NCBI GenBank assembly: GCA_943354455.1
Contig: CALRCB010000019.1
Location: 1 to 7,751, forward strand
Direction: 5' to 3'
DNA: 7,751 nt
Source: Candidatus Staskawiczbacteria bacterium
GTDB lineage: Bacteria; Patescibacteriota; Minisyncoccia; Minisyncoccales; Staskawiczbacteraceae
In this document: positions 1-5,986 of the stretch, piece by piece
Numbering within the stretch: the stretch's first letter is position 1
Layout: each line of letters begins with the position of its first letter
Translations under genes and position numbers: made by a program
Notes under the pieces: model-generated
Told to the model about the DNA's origin: nothing
Databases searched by the model: none
Seen by the model: the letters and a program-made list of their open reading frames with translations, nothing else

Positions 1-147
1 GATTTGCCTTTTGACTGCAAAACTATTTTTGGGGAGTTTTTAAAAGAGTTGGCTATTCAAAGAAATAAAACCATGGAAATTAAAGGATATAAAGATGCCG
101 CGACGGCCATGCAGGAGTTGGAATTGGCAAATAAGAATTTTAAGTAA
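1..147 (+). CDS. C-terminal fragment of an unidentified protein (5' end outside the window)
   Basis: Frame 1 is open from the first base to a TAA at 145-147 and gives the last 48 residues of a protein. The fragment begins DLPFDCKTIFGEFLKEL and ends in a charged, probably helical tail (MQELELANKNFK). I do not recognise the family and no catalytic motif is visible. The reading is supported by the open frame, the same strand as every other gene here, and a hairpin terminator about 25 nt after the stop, which suggests this is the last gene of an upstream transcription unit. An ATG at 73-75 lies within the frame, but an unbroken upstream frame makes a true start outside the window more likely. Confidence 0.65.
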   Translation, partial: DLPFDCKTIFGEFLKELAIQRNKTMEIKGYKDAATAMQELELANKNFK

Positions 148-148
148 A

Positions 149-157
149 TGGCATAAT
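149..157 (+). promoter_or_regulatory. Extended -10 promoter candidate between the fragment and its terminator
   Basis: TG at 149-150, one base, then CATAAT at 152-157 fits the extended -10 pattern TGnTATAAT with one mismatch. No convincing -35 lies 16-18 nt upstream; TTGGCA at 124-129 is 22 nt away. The predicted start is near 164, only a few bases before the hairpin at 172-197. A transcript would therefore either stop at about 40 nt or read through as a leader for the uracil-DNA glycosylase gene. The region is AT-rich, so chance is possible. Confidence 0.35.
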
Positions 158-171
158 ATACTGTGCGACAA

Positions 172-206
172 AACTGCCTTTATTGAATAGGGCAGTTCTT
201 TTATTC
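172..206 (+). terminator. Rho-independent terminator after the upstream gene
   Basis: The arms 172-180 and 189-197 pair over 9 bp, with a seven-pair AACTGCC/GGCAGTT core plus one U-G and one U-A pair, around an 8-nt loop. The T-rich stretch CTTTTATTCT follows. It separates the gene ending at 147 from the one starting at 230. Confidence 0.75.
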
Positions 207-214
207 TATCTATA

Positions 215-223
215 TGCAATAAT
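215..223 (+). promoter_or_regulatory. Extended -10 promoter, probably giving a leaderless udg mRNA
   Basis: TG at 215-216, one base, then AATAAT at 218-223 matches TGnTATAAT with one mismatch. Exactly six bases separate the hexamer from the ATG at 230, so the expected +1 is the A of the start codon. No good -35 is seen. The site sits just after the upstream terminator, where a promoter for this unit is expected. The leaderless reading is inference from spacing. Confidence 0.45.
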
Positions 224-229
224 GGAAGT

Positions 230-817
230 ATGAATAAAATAGAAGCACTGGAAAAATTAAAACAGCAAATGCTGACGGATAAAAAATTACCCCTCAAAAC
301 GAATTTGGTGTTTGGGGAAGGGGATTGTAATTGTCAGGTGCTTTTTGTGGGCGAAACGCCGGGAAAGTTGGAAGATGAATTAGTGCGGCCGTTTGTGGGA
401 AGGTCGGGGCAGCTTTTGCGAAAATACATCAGGGAATTGGGTTGGAAAGAAGAACAGGTCTATATTACCAATATTGTAAAGCGTCGGCCACCAAAAAACC
501 GCGACCCGTTGCCAAAAGAAATAGAACTTTATAGGCCGTATTTAGACCGTCAAATAGAAATTATCAATCCAAAAGTCATTGTTGCGCTTGGCCGATTTTC
601 TATGAACTATTTTTTACCCGAGGCAAAGATTACCAAAGACCAAGGAAAACTGTTTAAGTTGGGCGATTTATTTGTTATTCCCATGTTTCACCCCGCTGCC
701 GCGTTGCGGGCCACTAAGGTAAAAAAACAATTTGAAGAGGGGTTTAAAAAACTACACAAACAGTTATCCACAGACCAAGGTTTGCGAATAAAAATTGGAA
801 AAGGTAAAATGATTTAA
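230..817 (+). CDS. Uracil-DNA glycosylase, family 4-like, lacking the Fe-S cluster cysteines
   Basis: A 195-residue cytoplasmic DNA repair enzyme predicted to cut uracil (from cytosine deamination or dUTP incorporation) out of DNA and start base-excision repair. Family motifs appear in order: VFGEG (27-31), GETPGKLED (41-49), PFVGRSGQLL (54-63, whose Phe stacks on the uracil in relatives), YITNIVK (78-84, with the base-contacting Asn81), PKVIVALG (114-121) and FHPAAALR (153-160, with the conserved His154). Length is close to the usual 190-210. Oddly, the four positions that bind the 4Fe-4S cluster in classical family 4 enzymes read Met14, Asp17, Arg85 and Tyr101. The only two Cys seen there (33 and 35) lie elsewhere. 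ATG 230 is the first in-frame start and fits the promoter at 215-223; GGAAG is too close to serve as a ribosome site. The next gene follows after 21 nt. Residue alignment was done from memory of Thermus UDG. Confidence 0.9.
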   Translation: MNKIEALEKLKQQMLTDKKLPLKTNLVFGEGDCNCQVLFVGETPGKLEDELVRPFVGRSGQLLRKYIRELGWKEEQVYITNIVKRRPPKNRDPLPKEIELYRPYLDRQIEIINPKVIVALGRFSMNYFLPEAKITKDQGKLFKLGDLFVIPMFHPAAALRATKVKKQFEEGFKKLHKQLSTDQGLRIKIGKGKMI

Positions 818-838
818 TAATATTAATTTTTAATATAT

Positions 839-1306
839 ATGAATATAAGAGCTTTAATAGGATTATTATTGTTAGTAGGTTTAGTTATTGTCTTTGGCAT
901 TGGAATTGGCATATTGTATAAAGGAGATGGAACTTCAATAAATCCACGAGTCAAAAATGACTCGATGCCTGAAGCCATAAAATTATTGAGTTCTAAGTTG
1001 GTGCCTTCGGTTATAGCACGGGGAATGGTGACAAAAATAGATGGAATGAGTATTACTTTGATTTATCAAACAGAAAGTCAGCCGGTGCCGATAAAAAATG
1101 ATGCTAATATATCCTCACTGGTTATTGATCCAAAATCTCCTGTAAGCAAACCAAGATATATCACTAAGGCTTCTGTCTTTGGCGATATTAAAGTCAATGA
1201 CAATTTAGAAATTGTGATCAAAGTATTGGAAAATGGGAAAACTGAGGGCTTTAATATATTAATTTTACCGGCGCCAGCTGTGGCTCCAACCCCTGTCACC
1301 AAGTAG
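839..1306 (+). CDS. Hypothetical small membrane-anchored protein
   Basis: I do not recognise a named family with confidence. The 155-residue product has one hydrophobic segment at about residues 5-27, after a short Met-Asn-Ile-Arg start, so it is likely an N-terminal anchor with the rest outside the membrane. No lipobox Cys is present. The external part has a helical stretch (about 43-53) and a beta-rich domain with RGMVTKIDGMSITL (61-74) and FGDIKVNDNLEIVIKVLENG (114-133), then an Ala/Pro/Thr tail. The pattern of G-V-T-K-I-D-G, then D-I-K-V-x-D, then G-K-x-E resembles small OB-like or DUF5666-like domains, but that is a guess from pattern alone. The start ATG has no Shine-Dalgarno. The gene lies 21 nt after udg and is followed by a terminator, so it is probably the second and last gene of that unit. 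A weak extra -10 (TGaTTTAAT, 810-818) overlaps the udg stop. Confidence 0.75.
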   Translation: MNIRALIGLLLLVGLVIVFGIGIGILYKGDGTSINPRVKNDSMPEAIKLLSSKLVPSVIARGMVTKIDGMSITLIYQTESQPVPIKNDANISSLVIDPKSPVSKPRYITKASVFGDIKVNDNLEIVIKVLENGKTEGFNILILPAPAVAPTPVTK

Positions 1307-1331
1307 GGATTGTCAAAGCAATGTAAATAAG

Positions 1332-1355
1332 AAACAGCCACGGGAGCTGTTTTTT
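1332..1355 (+). terminator. Rho-independent terminator after the udg unit
   Basis: AAACAGC (1332-1338) pairs fully with GCTGTTT (1346-1352) around a 7-nt loop. The T-run begins inside the 3' arm (1350-1355), and a second T-run follows at 1362-1368. It lies 25 nt after the stop at 1306. Confidence 0.8.
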
Positions 1356-1367
1356 ATTGAGTTTTTT

Positions 1368-1376
1368 TGGTATAGT
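1368..1376 (+). promoter_or_regulatory. Extended -10 promoter, probably giving a leaderless ZIP transporter mRNA
   Basis: TG at 1368-1369, one base, then TATAGT at 1371-1376 matches TGnTATAAT with one mismatch. The ATG at 1384 begins seven bases after the hexamer, so the expected +1 falls on or one base before it. No -35 at proper spacing is visible; TTGAGT at 1357-1362 is only 8 nt away. It comes directly after a terminator. Confidence 0.5.
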
Positions 1377-1383
1377 ATCATAT

Positions 1384-2133
1384 ATGATAATAACTTATGT
1401 TTATGCATTCTCGAGCGTTTTAATAGTAAGCGCTATTTCTTTAATTGGAGTTTTTGTCCTTTCTATTAAAGAGGATTTTTTTAAAAAATATATTTTTATT
1501 TTTATCAGTTTAGCGGTTGGTTCATTGTTGGGAGATGCTTTTATTCACCTTATACCAGAGGCGATAAATGGTCCTTTAAATTCCAACATCATAAGCGTTT
1601 TGATTATTTTGGGGATGGTGATATTTTTTATAATAGAAAAATTTTTCCATTGGCATCACCATGGACAAGATTTACACCAACTTCATGTTCAACCAGTTGG
1701 AAATTTAGTGCTTTTTTCAGACGGGATACATAATTTAATTGACGGTATTGTGATAGGAGTCAGTTTTATTGTAAGTATTCCGGTCGGTATTGCTACTACT
1801 ATCGCTGTAATTTTGCATGAAATTCCCCAAGAAGTGGGGGACTTTGCCGTATTACTACATTCGGGTTATTCTAAGAAACGAGCCTTGTGGCTGAACTTTC
1901 TTTCTGGGCTTACGGCTATTTTTGGCGTTATTATTGCATTTATATTGGGTCAGACGAGTGAAGGTTTAATTATCTGGATTTTGCCAATTGCCGCCGGTGG
2001 ATTTATTTATATTGCCGTGGCAGATTTAATTCCCGAACTTCATAAGACTAAAGAATTAAAGCACTCATTATTCCAAATTTTTGCCTTGGTTTCCGGAGTA
2101 TTGGTAATGCTGGCATTAGCTTTTATTGGATAA
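1384..2133 (+). CDS. ZIP family metal (zinc/iron) transporter
   Basis: A 249-residue inner-membrane protein with about eight hydrophobic helices (roughly 5-27, 35-55, 68-86, 108-132, 135-158, 170-190, 196-216, 230-248), matching the ZIP fold. The two signature helices are clear: HNLIDGIVIG (116-125) and HEIPQEVGDF (145-154), whose His, Asn, Asp and Glu residues form the binuclear metal site. HLIPEA (55-60) and ADLIPELH (213-220) are also family-typical. A cytoplasmic His-rich loop (residues 89-101, six His) should bind metal. It is predicted to import zinc or a similar divalent ion; the exact metal cannot be read. A TTG at 1357 would extend it by nine residues, but that lies upstream of the -10 and next to the terminator, so ATG 1384 is preferred. 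The synthetase gene follows after 10 nt. Confidence 0.93.
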   Translation: MIITYVYAFSSVLIVSAISLIGVFVLSIKEDFFKKYIFIFISLAVGSLLGDAFIHLIPEAINGPLNSNIISVLIILGMVIFFIIEKFFHWHHHGQDLHQLHVQPVGNLVLFSDGIHNLIDGIVIGVSFIVSIPVGIATTIAVILHEIPQEVGDFAVLLHSGYSKKRALWLNFLSGLTAIFGVIIAFILGQTSEGLIIWILPIAAGGFIYIAVADLIPELHKTKELKHSLFQIFALVSGVLVMLALAFIG

Positions 2134-2143
2134 ATTTAAGAAT

Positions 2144-3289
2144 ATGAAACAAAATATTGTTATAAATAATGAAAAAGAGAAATCTTTAATTGCCGATTTG
2201 GATTCCAGGAAAGACGTGGACGCAGAAAGGATTAAAAAACTCTTGGCTCTGCCGGATTTGACTAAAAAAGAGTATTCTCCTATTAAAATTTTGGTTGATC
2301 AAGTAATGCAATTGCCCAGGTTTGCCGATTTTGACGTAATTGATTTCCCAAAAATTGTTACCGTTGAAGAAAATTTTGATGTGCTAAATGCTCCCAAAGA
2401 TCATCCTAGCCGACGCGAAACGGACACCTATTATTTAACCGAGCAAGATATTTTAAGAACCCAAATGACCGTGATGTGGCCATATTATTTGCGTCACGAA
2501 GGAATTAAAGAAAAGTTAGAAAAAGAAGGCGATGTTTCTTTAATGTCAACGGGAATTGTATTTCGCAAAGATGAAATTGACAGAAAACATTTTCCAGCAT
2601 TCCATCAAATAGATTTTTTGTATATTTGCAAAAAAGATAAAAAAGTTATCACTCAAAAAGATTTGGAAGAAGTACAAGCCGATGCTGTGAAAAGTATTTT
2701 CGGCAATGACATTGAATTTCGGCTTTTGACCGATTCTTTTCCTTTCACCGATCCTTCAATTCAAATAGAAATTAATTGGAACGAACAGTGGATGGAAATT
2801 ACTGGCGCTGGCTTAGTGCATACTCAGGTATTGAAAAATTTTGGCTTAGATCCGGCAATATATAACGGGTGGGCTTTTGCTTTTGGTATTGAACGGTTGG
2901 CAATGATAAAAATGGACATTAATGACATTAGAATATTTTGGTCAGACGACTTGCGAATAACTAGCCAATTTAAAGATATTAATAGCAAATATAAAGAAGT
3001 GAGTAAATATCCGGCCGTTGAACGGGATATTTCTTTTATTATTGATAAAAGCTTAAATTTGAATAATTATTATGAATTGGTACGCGACTTGGGGGAAAAT
3101 TTAATTGAAGAAGTAAAATTGATGGATAGCTATGAAAACGATGAAAAATTTGGGGCTGACAAAAAATCTTATACATTTCACATCGTGTATCGGTCACTAG
3201 AAAAAACACTTACTAATGAAGAAGTAAACGTTATTCACGACAAAATTACCGAAAAGACAAAAGAGGAATTCAATGCTATAATTAGGTAA
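2144..3289 (+). CDS. pheS: Single-chain (mitochondrial-type) phenylalanyl-tRNA synthetase: PheS core fused to FDX-ACB domain
   Basis: A 381-residue class II aminoacyl-tRNA synthetase predicted to charge tRNA-Phe in the cytoplasm. The core shows DHPSRRETDTYYL (86-98, motif 1 region), GIVFRKDEIDRKHFPAFHQ (137-155, motif 2), FPFTDPS (199-205, Phe pocket), WMEITGAGLVH (216-226) and GWAFAFGIERLAM (242-254, motif 3 with Arg251). From about residue 287 to the end lies an FDX-ACB anticodon-binding domain (YPAVERDISF, 289-298; YRSLEKTLT further on), normally found at the C terminus of PheT. This arrangement is that of mitochondrial PheRS. The long N-terminal coiled coil of bacterial PheS is reduced to about 40 charged residues, and no PheT or editing domain is encoded nearby. 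ATG 2144 is preferred to a TTG at 2126 that overlaps the ZIP gene. The symbol is for the core only; the fusion is not a standard PheS. Confidence 0.92.
   Translation: MKQNIVINNEKEKSLIADLDSRKDVDAERIKKLLALPDLTKKEYSPIKILVDQVMQLPRFADFDVIDFPKIVTVEENFDVLNAPKDHPSRRETDTYYLTEQDILRTQMTVMWPYYLRHEGIKEKLEKEGDVSLMSTGIVFRKDEIDRKHFPAFHQIDFLYICKKDKKVITQKDLEEVQADAVKSIFGNDIEFRLLTDSFPFTDPSIQIEINWNEQWMEITGAGLVHTQVLKNFGLDPAIYNGWAFAFGIERLAMIKMDINDIRIFWSDDLRITSQFKDINSKYKEVSKYPAVERDISFIIDKSLNLNNYYELVRDLGENLIEEVKLMDSYENDEKFGADKKSYTFHIVYRSLEKTLTNEEVNVIHDKITEKTKEEFNAIIR
3254..3282 (+). promoter_or_regulatory. gyrB promoter inside the 3' end of the PheRS gene
   Basis: AAGACA (3254-3259, keeping GACA of TTGACA), a 17-nt spacer, then TATAAT (3277-3282, perfect consensus) preceded by TG at 3274-3275, which makes a full extended -10. 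Predicted transcription starts at about 3289, right at the PheRS stop codon, leaving a leader of about 27 nt to the gyrB ATG. It would let gyrB and the genes behind it be expressed apart from the metal transporter and synthetase. Confidence 0.6.
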
Positions 3290-3316
3290 CATAAAGTAAT
3301 AATTTTACAAATAATA

Positions 3317-5371
3317 ATGAAATTAAATATTAAAGAGAAAGATGAAGAACCAAAAAAACCAAAGGCAAAACCTTGGGAAGCGAAAGCTGTGCGAAAAACT
3401 GAAGTAGTGGAAGAGAAACCGAAGGAAGCTGTGGTAATGGAAAAAATTGCCGAAAAGAAATTCAGAAAAGAGGGGGAGTATGGCGCAAAAGACATTCAAG
3501 TATTAAAAGGGTTGGAACCGGTAAGGTTGCGCCCTGGAATGTATATTGGGTCCACCGGGCTTGATGGTTTGCACCATTTAATTTGGGAAATTGTAGACAA
3601 TTCTGTTGACGAAGCCATGGCTGGATACGCCAAACATGTTGAAATTGTACTTTTACCGGACAACCGGGTAAGTGTTTCTGATGATGGGAGGGGTATTCCG
3701 GTAGAAAAGCACCCTGACACCGGCAAGTCAACCTTAGAAACCGTTTTAACCACCTTGCATGCGGGAGGAAAGTTTGGCGGAGAGGGGTATAAAGTTTCTG
3801 GGGGATTACACGGAGTTGGAGTTTCGGTTGTGTGCGCACTTTCTACATTTATGGAAGCCGAGGTAGAGCGAGATGGCGGAGTTTACAAACAAGAATATTT
3901 CAGAGGCACTCCAAAAGGCGCTGTAAAAAAAGTTGATGATAGTAAAAAATCAGGAACTAAAATTACCTTTGATGCCGACCCCCAAATTTTTCCTGACATA
4001 AAATGGGATCCTAAAAAAATTCTGGGCCACGTACGCCAACAGGCTTACTTAACTCGTGGTTTGAAAATTACATTTCGCGATGAAAGAAAAAAGAATGAAG
4101 AATCTGATTATGGGTTTTACTTTGAAGGTGGTGTTGGATCATTTGTAAAACATTTAATTTCGGGAAATACACCGCGCCATTCTAATATTTTTGCCGTGGC
4201 CACTACGAAAGATAACGTGGCTATAGAAGCTGCTTTTCAGTATACGCAGGAAATGGAATGTACTGAACAAGCATTTGCCAATAACATTTATACACCAGAA
4301 GGCGGAACTCATATTTCCGGTTTCAGGTCAGCGTTAACCCGATGTTTGAATACTTATGCCAGGCGCGAAGGATTCTTAAAGGAAAAGGATGAAAACTTTT
4401 CCGGGGAAGACGTGCGCGAAGGTTTGACCGCCGTGGTTTCAGTGAAAATCCGCAACCCGCAATTTGAAGGCCAAACCAAAGCTAAATTGGGTAACCCTGA
4501 AGCCAAGGGGGCAGTGGAAGATGCGGTGATGGAAGGCTTGACTGATTACTTAGAACGATATCCAACCGACGCACGGGCCATTATTGAAAATTGTCTTTTG
4601 GCAACTAAGGCACGCTTAGCCGCTAAAGCAGCTAGAGCCACGGTTTTGCGAAAAGGAATTTTAGAAGGTTTGGCATTGCCGGGAAAATTGTCTGACTGTT
4701 TGTCAAAAGATCCTGCTGAATCAGAATTATACATCGTAGAGGGAGATTCGGCTGGTGGTAGCGCTAAAATGGCTCGGGATAGGCGGTTTCAGGCTATTCT
4801 GCCATTAAAAGGTAAAATTTTAAACGTGGAGCGCGCTCGCTTAGACAAAATGCTTTCTTCAAAAGAAATTAAGGCCATTATTATTGCGCTAGGGACTGCC
4901 GTGGCAGAAGATTTTAATTTAGAAAAATTGCGCTATCATAGAATTATTATTATGACCGATGCCGACGTTGACGGAAGCCACATTCGGACTTTACTTTTGA
5001 CATTGTTTTACCGATATTTTAAGCCCATTATGGAAGCCGGGTACATTTACATTGCCCAGCCACCACTATACAAAATTCAGTTTGGTAAAACCGTAAGATA
5101 TGCATACAACGAAGCAGAAAAAGATAAGATTGTGGCAGAAATTGGTAAAACCGGCGTTAATTTACAGCGATATAAAGGTTTGGGAGAAATGGATTCAGAA
5201 CAGCTTTGGGATACCACAATGAACCCGGAAAACCGATTGTTGCTAAAAGTGGAAATTGACGACGCGCACCAGACAGATAAGACATTTGATATTTTAATGG
5301 GAGAAGAAGTGGAACCAAGGAAGAAATTTATCCAAACGCACGCCAAGAGTGTTAAAAACTTAGATATTTAG
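3317..5371 (+). CDS. gyrB: DNA gyrase subunit B
   Basis: The ATPase subunit of the gyrase A2B2 complex, which adds negative supercoils to DNA. The 684 residues show the GHKL ATPase domain (EIVDNSVDEA 91-100, with Mg-binding Asn95; DDGRGIP 122-128; the ATP lid around GGLHGVGVSVV 162-172), the transducer with the QTK triad (386-388), the TOPRIM domain (VEGDSAGG 474-481, DADVDG 548-553) and the C-terminal GyrA-contact part with QRYKGLGEMD (617-626). It is the short form, without the large insertion of enterobacterial GyrB. RYKGLGEM and the LWDTTMNP segment favour GyrB over ParE. The first ~52 residues are an extra Lys/Glu/Pro-rich, low-complexity tail before the usual EYGAKDIQVLKG start. A possible shorter start is Met41 (3437), preceded by AAGGA at 3422-3426. 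gyrA is not in the window. The next gene begins 1 nt after the stop, and a promoter lies at 3254-3282. Confidence 0.97.
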   Translation: MKLNIKEKDEEPKKPKAKPWEAKAVRKTEVVEEKPKEAVVMEKIAEKKFRKEGEYGAKDIQVLKGLEPVRLRPGMYIGSTGLDGLHHLIWEIVDNSVDEAMAGYAKHVEIVLLPDNRVSVSDDGRGIPVEKHPDTGKSTLETVLTTLHAGGKFGGEGYKVSGGLHGVGVSVVCALSTFMEAEVERDGGVYKQEYFRGTPKGAVKKVDDSKKSGTKITFDADPQIFPDIKWDPKKILGHVRQQAYLTRGLKITFRDERKKNEESDYGFYFEGGVGSFVKHLISGNTPRHSNIFAVATTKDNVAIEAAFQYTQEMECTEQAFANNIYTPEGGTHISGFRSALTRCLNTYARREGFLKEKDENFSGEDVREGLTAVVSVKIRNPQFEGQTKAKLGNPEAKGAVEDAVMEGLTDYLERYPTDARAIIENCLLATKARLAAKAARATVLRKGILEGLALPGKLSDCLSKDPAESELYIVEGDSAGGSAKMARDRRFQAILPLKGKILNVERARLDKMLSSKEIKAIIIALGTAVAEDFNLEKLRYHRIIIMTDADVDGSHIRTLLLTLFYRYFKPIMEAGYIYIAQPPLYKIQFGKTVRYAYNEAEKDKIVAEIGKTGVNLQRYKGLGEMDSEQLWDTTMNPENRLLLKVEIDDAHQTDKTFDILMGEEVEPRKKFIQTHAKSVKNLDI

Positions 5372-5372
5372 T

Positions 5373-5981
5373 ATGAAAGTCATAATTGTAAGACATGCAC
5401 AGACAAACGAAAATCTAAAAGGTGGGGATGCCGCCCGAGATTCAGAAGCCTTACTTACCGAAGAAGGGGTTTTTCAGGCCAAAAAATTGGGCCACCATTT
5501 GAAAGATTATAAAATCACCCAGGCCTATACCAGTCCTCAAAAGCGGGCGATAGATACGGCACAAGAGGTTTTGGCTTATCACGTAGAGGCAAAAATTGAT
5601 CACATTGATGATTTACGCGAACAGAATTTGGGAAAACTGTCAGGTTTGCCAAAAAATACTATCCGTGAGATGCATAAGCAAACCGGCCTGCCATTTGCGG
5701 ATTTTCGCCCGGAAGAAGGGGAATCTTACGGCGATGTGCAAAAACGGGCGGCTAAATTTTTCCATGAATTACTACAAAAACATAAACAAGATGACACTAT
5801 ACTAATAGTAACTCACGGTGGCACGCTAGGAGTATTACTACTGCACATTTTAGAAAAGGAGTTAACTGAAGAGAATTATAAAGCTCATAAATCAGAAAAT
5901 ACTGCCTTTACTATGATAGAAATTACTGATGATAAAAAATTCAGACCACATAAAATTAATAGTTTAGAACACTTAAATTAA
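5373..5981 (+). CDS. Histidine phosphatase family protein (phosphoglycerate mutase-like)
   Basis: A 202-residue soluble enzyme of the branch-1 histidine phosphatase superfamily, which transfers phosphate through a phospho-histidine. Visible active-site residues are RHAQTN (7-12; Arg7 and nucleophile His8, with Ala where RHG has Gly), SPQKRAIDTA (54-63; Arg58), LREQNLG (81-87; general acid-base Glu83) and VTHGG (146-150; His148). LTEEG (28-32) and the EGES segment (115-118) are also family-typical. Substrate cannot be read: relatives include phosphoglycerate mutases, alpha-ribazole phosphatases and broad phosphatases. The EGES segment and size fit a general GpmB/CobC/PhoE-like phosphatase at least as well as a glycolytic mutase. 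The ATG sits 1 nt after the gyrB TAG with no Shine-Dalgarno, so translation probably couples to termination of gyrB. A short-chain nucleoid protein gene follows after 5 nt. Confidence 0.88.
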   Translation: MKVIIVRHAQTNENLKGGDAARDSEALLTEEGVFQAKKLGHHLKDYKITQAYTSPQKRAIDTAQEVLAYHVEAKIDHIDDLREQNLGKLSGLPKNTIREMHKQTGLPFADFRPEEGESYGDVQKRAAKFFHELLQKHKQDDTILIVTHGGTLGVLLLHILEKELTEENYKAHKSENTAFTMIEITDDKKFRPHKINSLEHLN

Positions 5982-5986
5982 AAATT

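Noticed and set aside
40..297. Reverse-strand open frame across the intergenic region and the start of the glycosylase gene.
   Set aside because: Hydrophobic, Cys/Ser/Phe-rich composition typical of a reading against AT-rich genes; it crosses the terminator and overlaps two + strand genes.
764..772. TTATCCACA, a perfect DnaA-box consensus, with near matches at 1541-1549 and 3232-3239, in a window that contains gyrB.
   Set aside because: Only one exact box, inside the glycosylase coding region; near matches are scattered and also within genes. There is no cluster, no AT-rich unwinding element, and no dnaA or dnaN. One hit is not surprising by chance in AT-rich DNA.
1310..1315. TTGTCA as a -35 element upstream of the ZIP gene.
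   Set aside because: No -10-like hexamer lies 16-18 nt downstream; that position is the terminator stem.
1357..1383. TTG start giving a nine-residue longer ZIP transporter.
   Set aside because: It lies next to the terminator and upstream of the extended -10 at 1368-1376, and adds residues not typical of the family. ATG 1384 fits promoter spacing.
2126..2143. TTG start giving a six-residue longer PheRS overlapping the ZIP gene.
   Set aside because: A plain ATG at 2144 follows and the added residues carry no conserved motif; a short overlap start is possible but not favoured.
3462..3839. Reverse-strand open frames opposite the gyrB ATPase region, and similar ones elsewhere (1078-1341, 4546-4734, 5077-5346, 6084-6299, 7513-7713).
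   Set aside because: All lie opposite conserved genes, show no recognisable domain and have no promoter or ribosome signal.
3317..5371. Assignment of the type II topoisomerase subunit as ParE (topoisomerase IV).
   Set aside because: The QRYKGLGEMD and LWDTTMNP segments and the C-terminal end match GyrB usage better, and many small genomes carry only gyrase. A tree would settle it.
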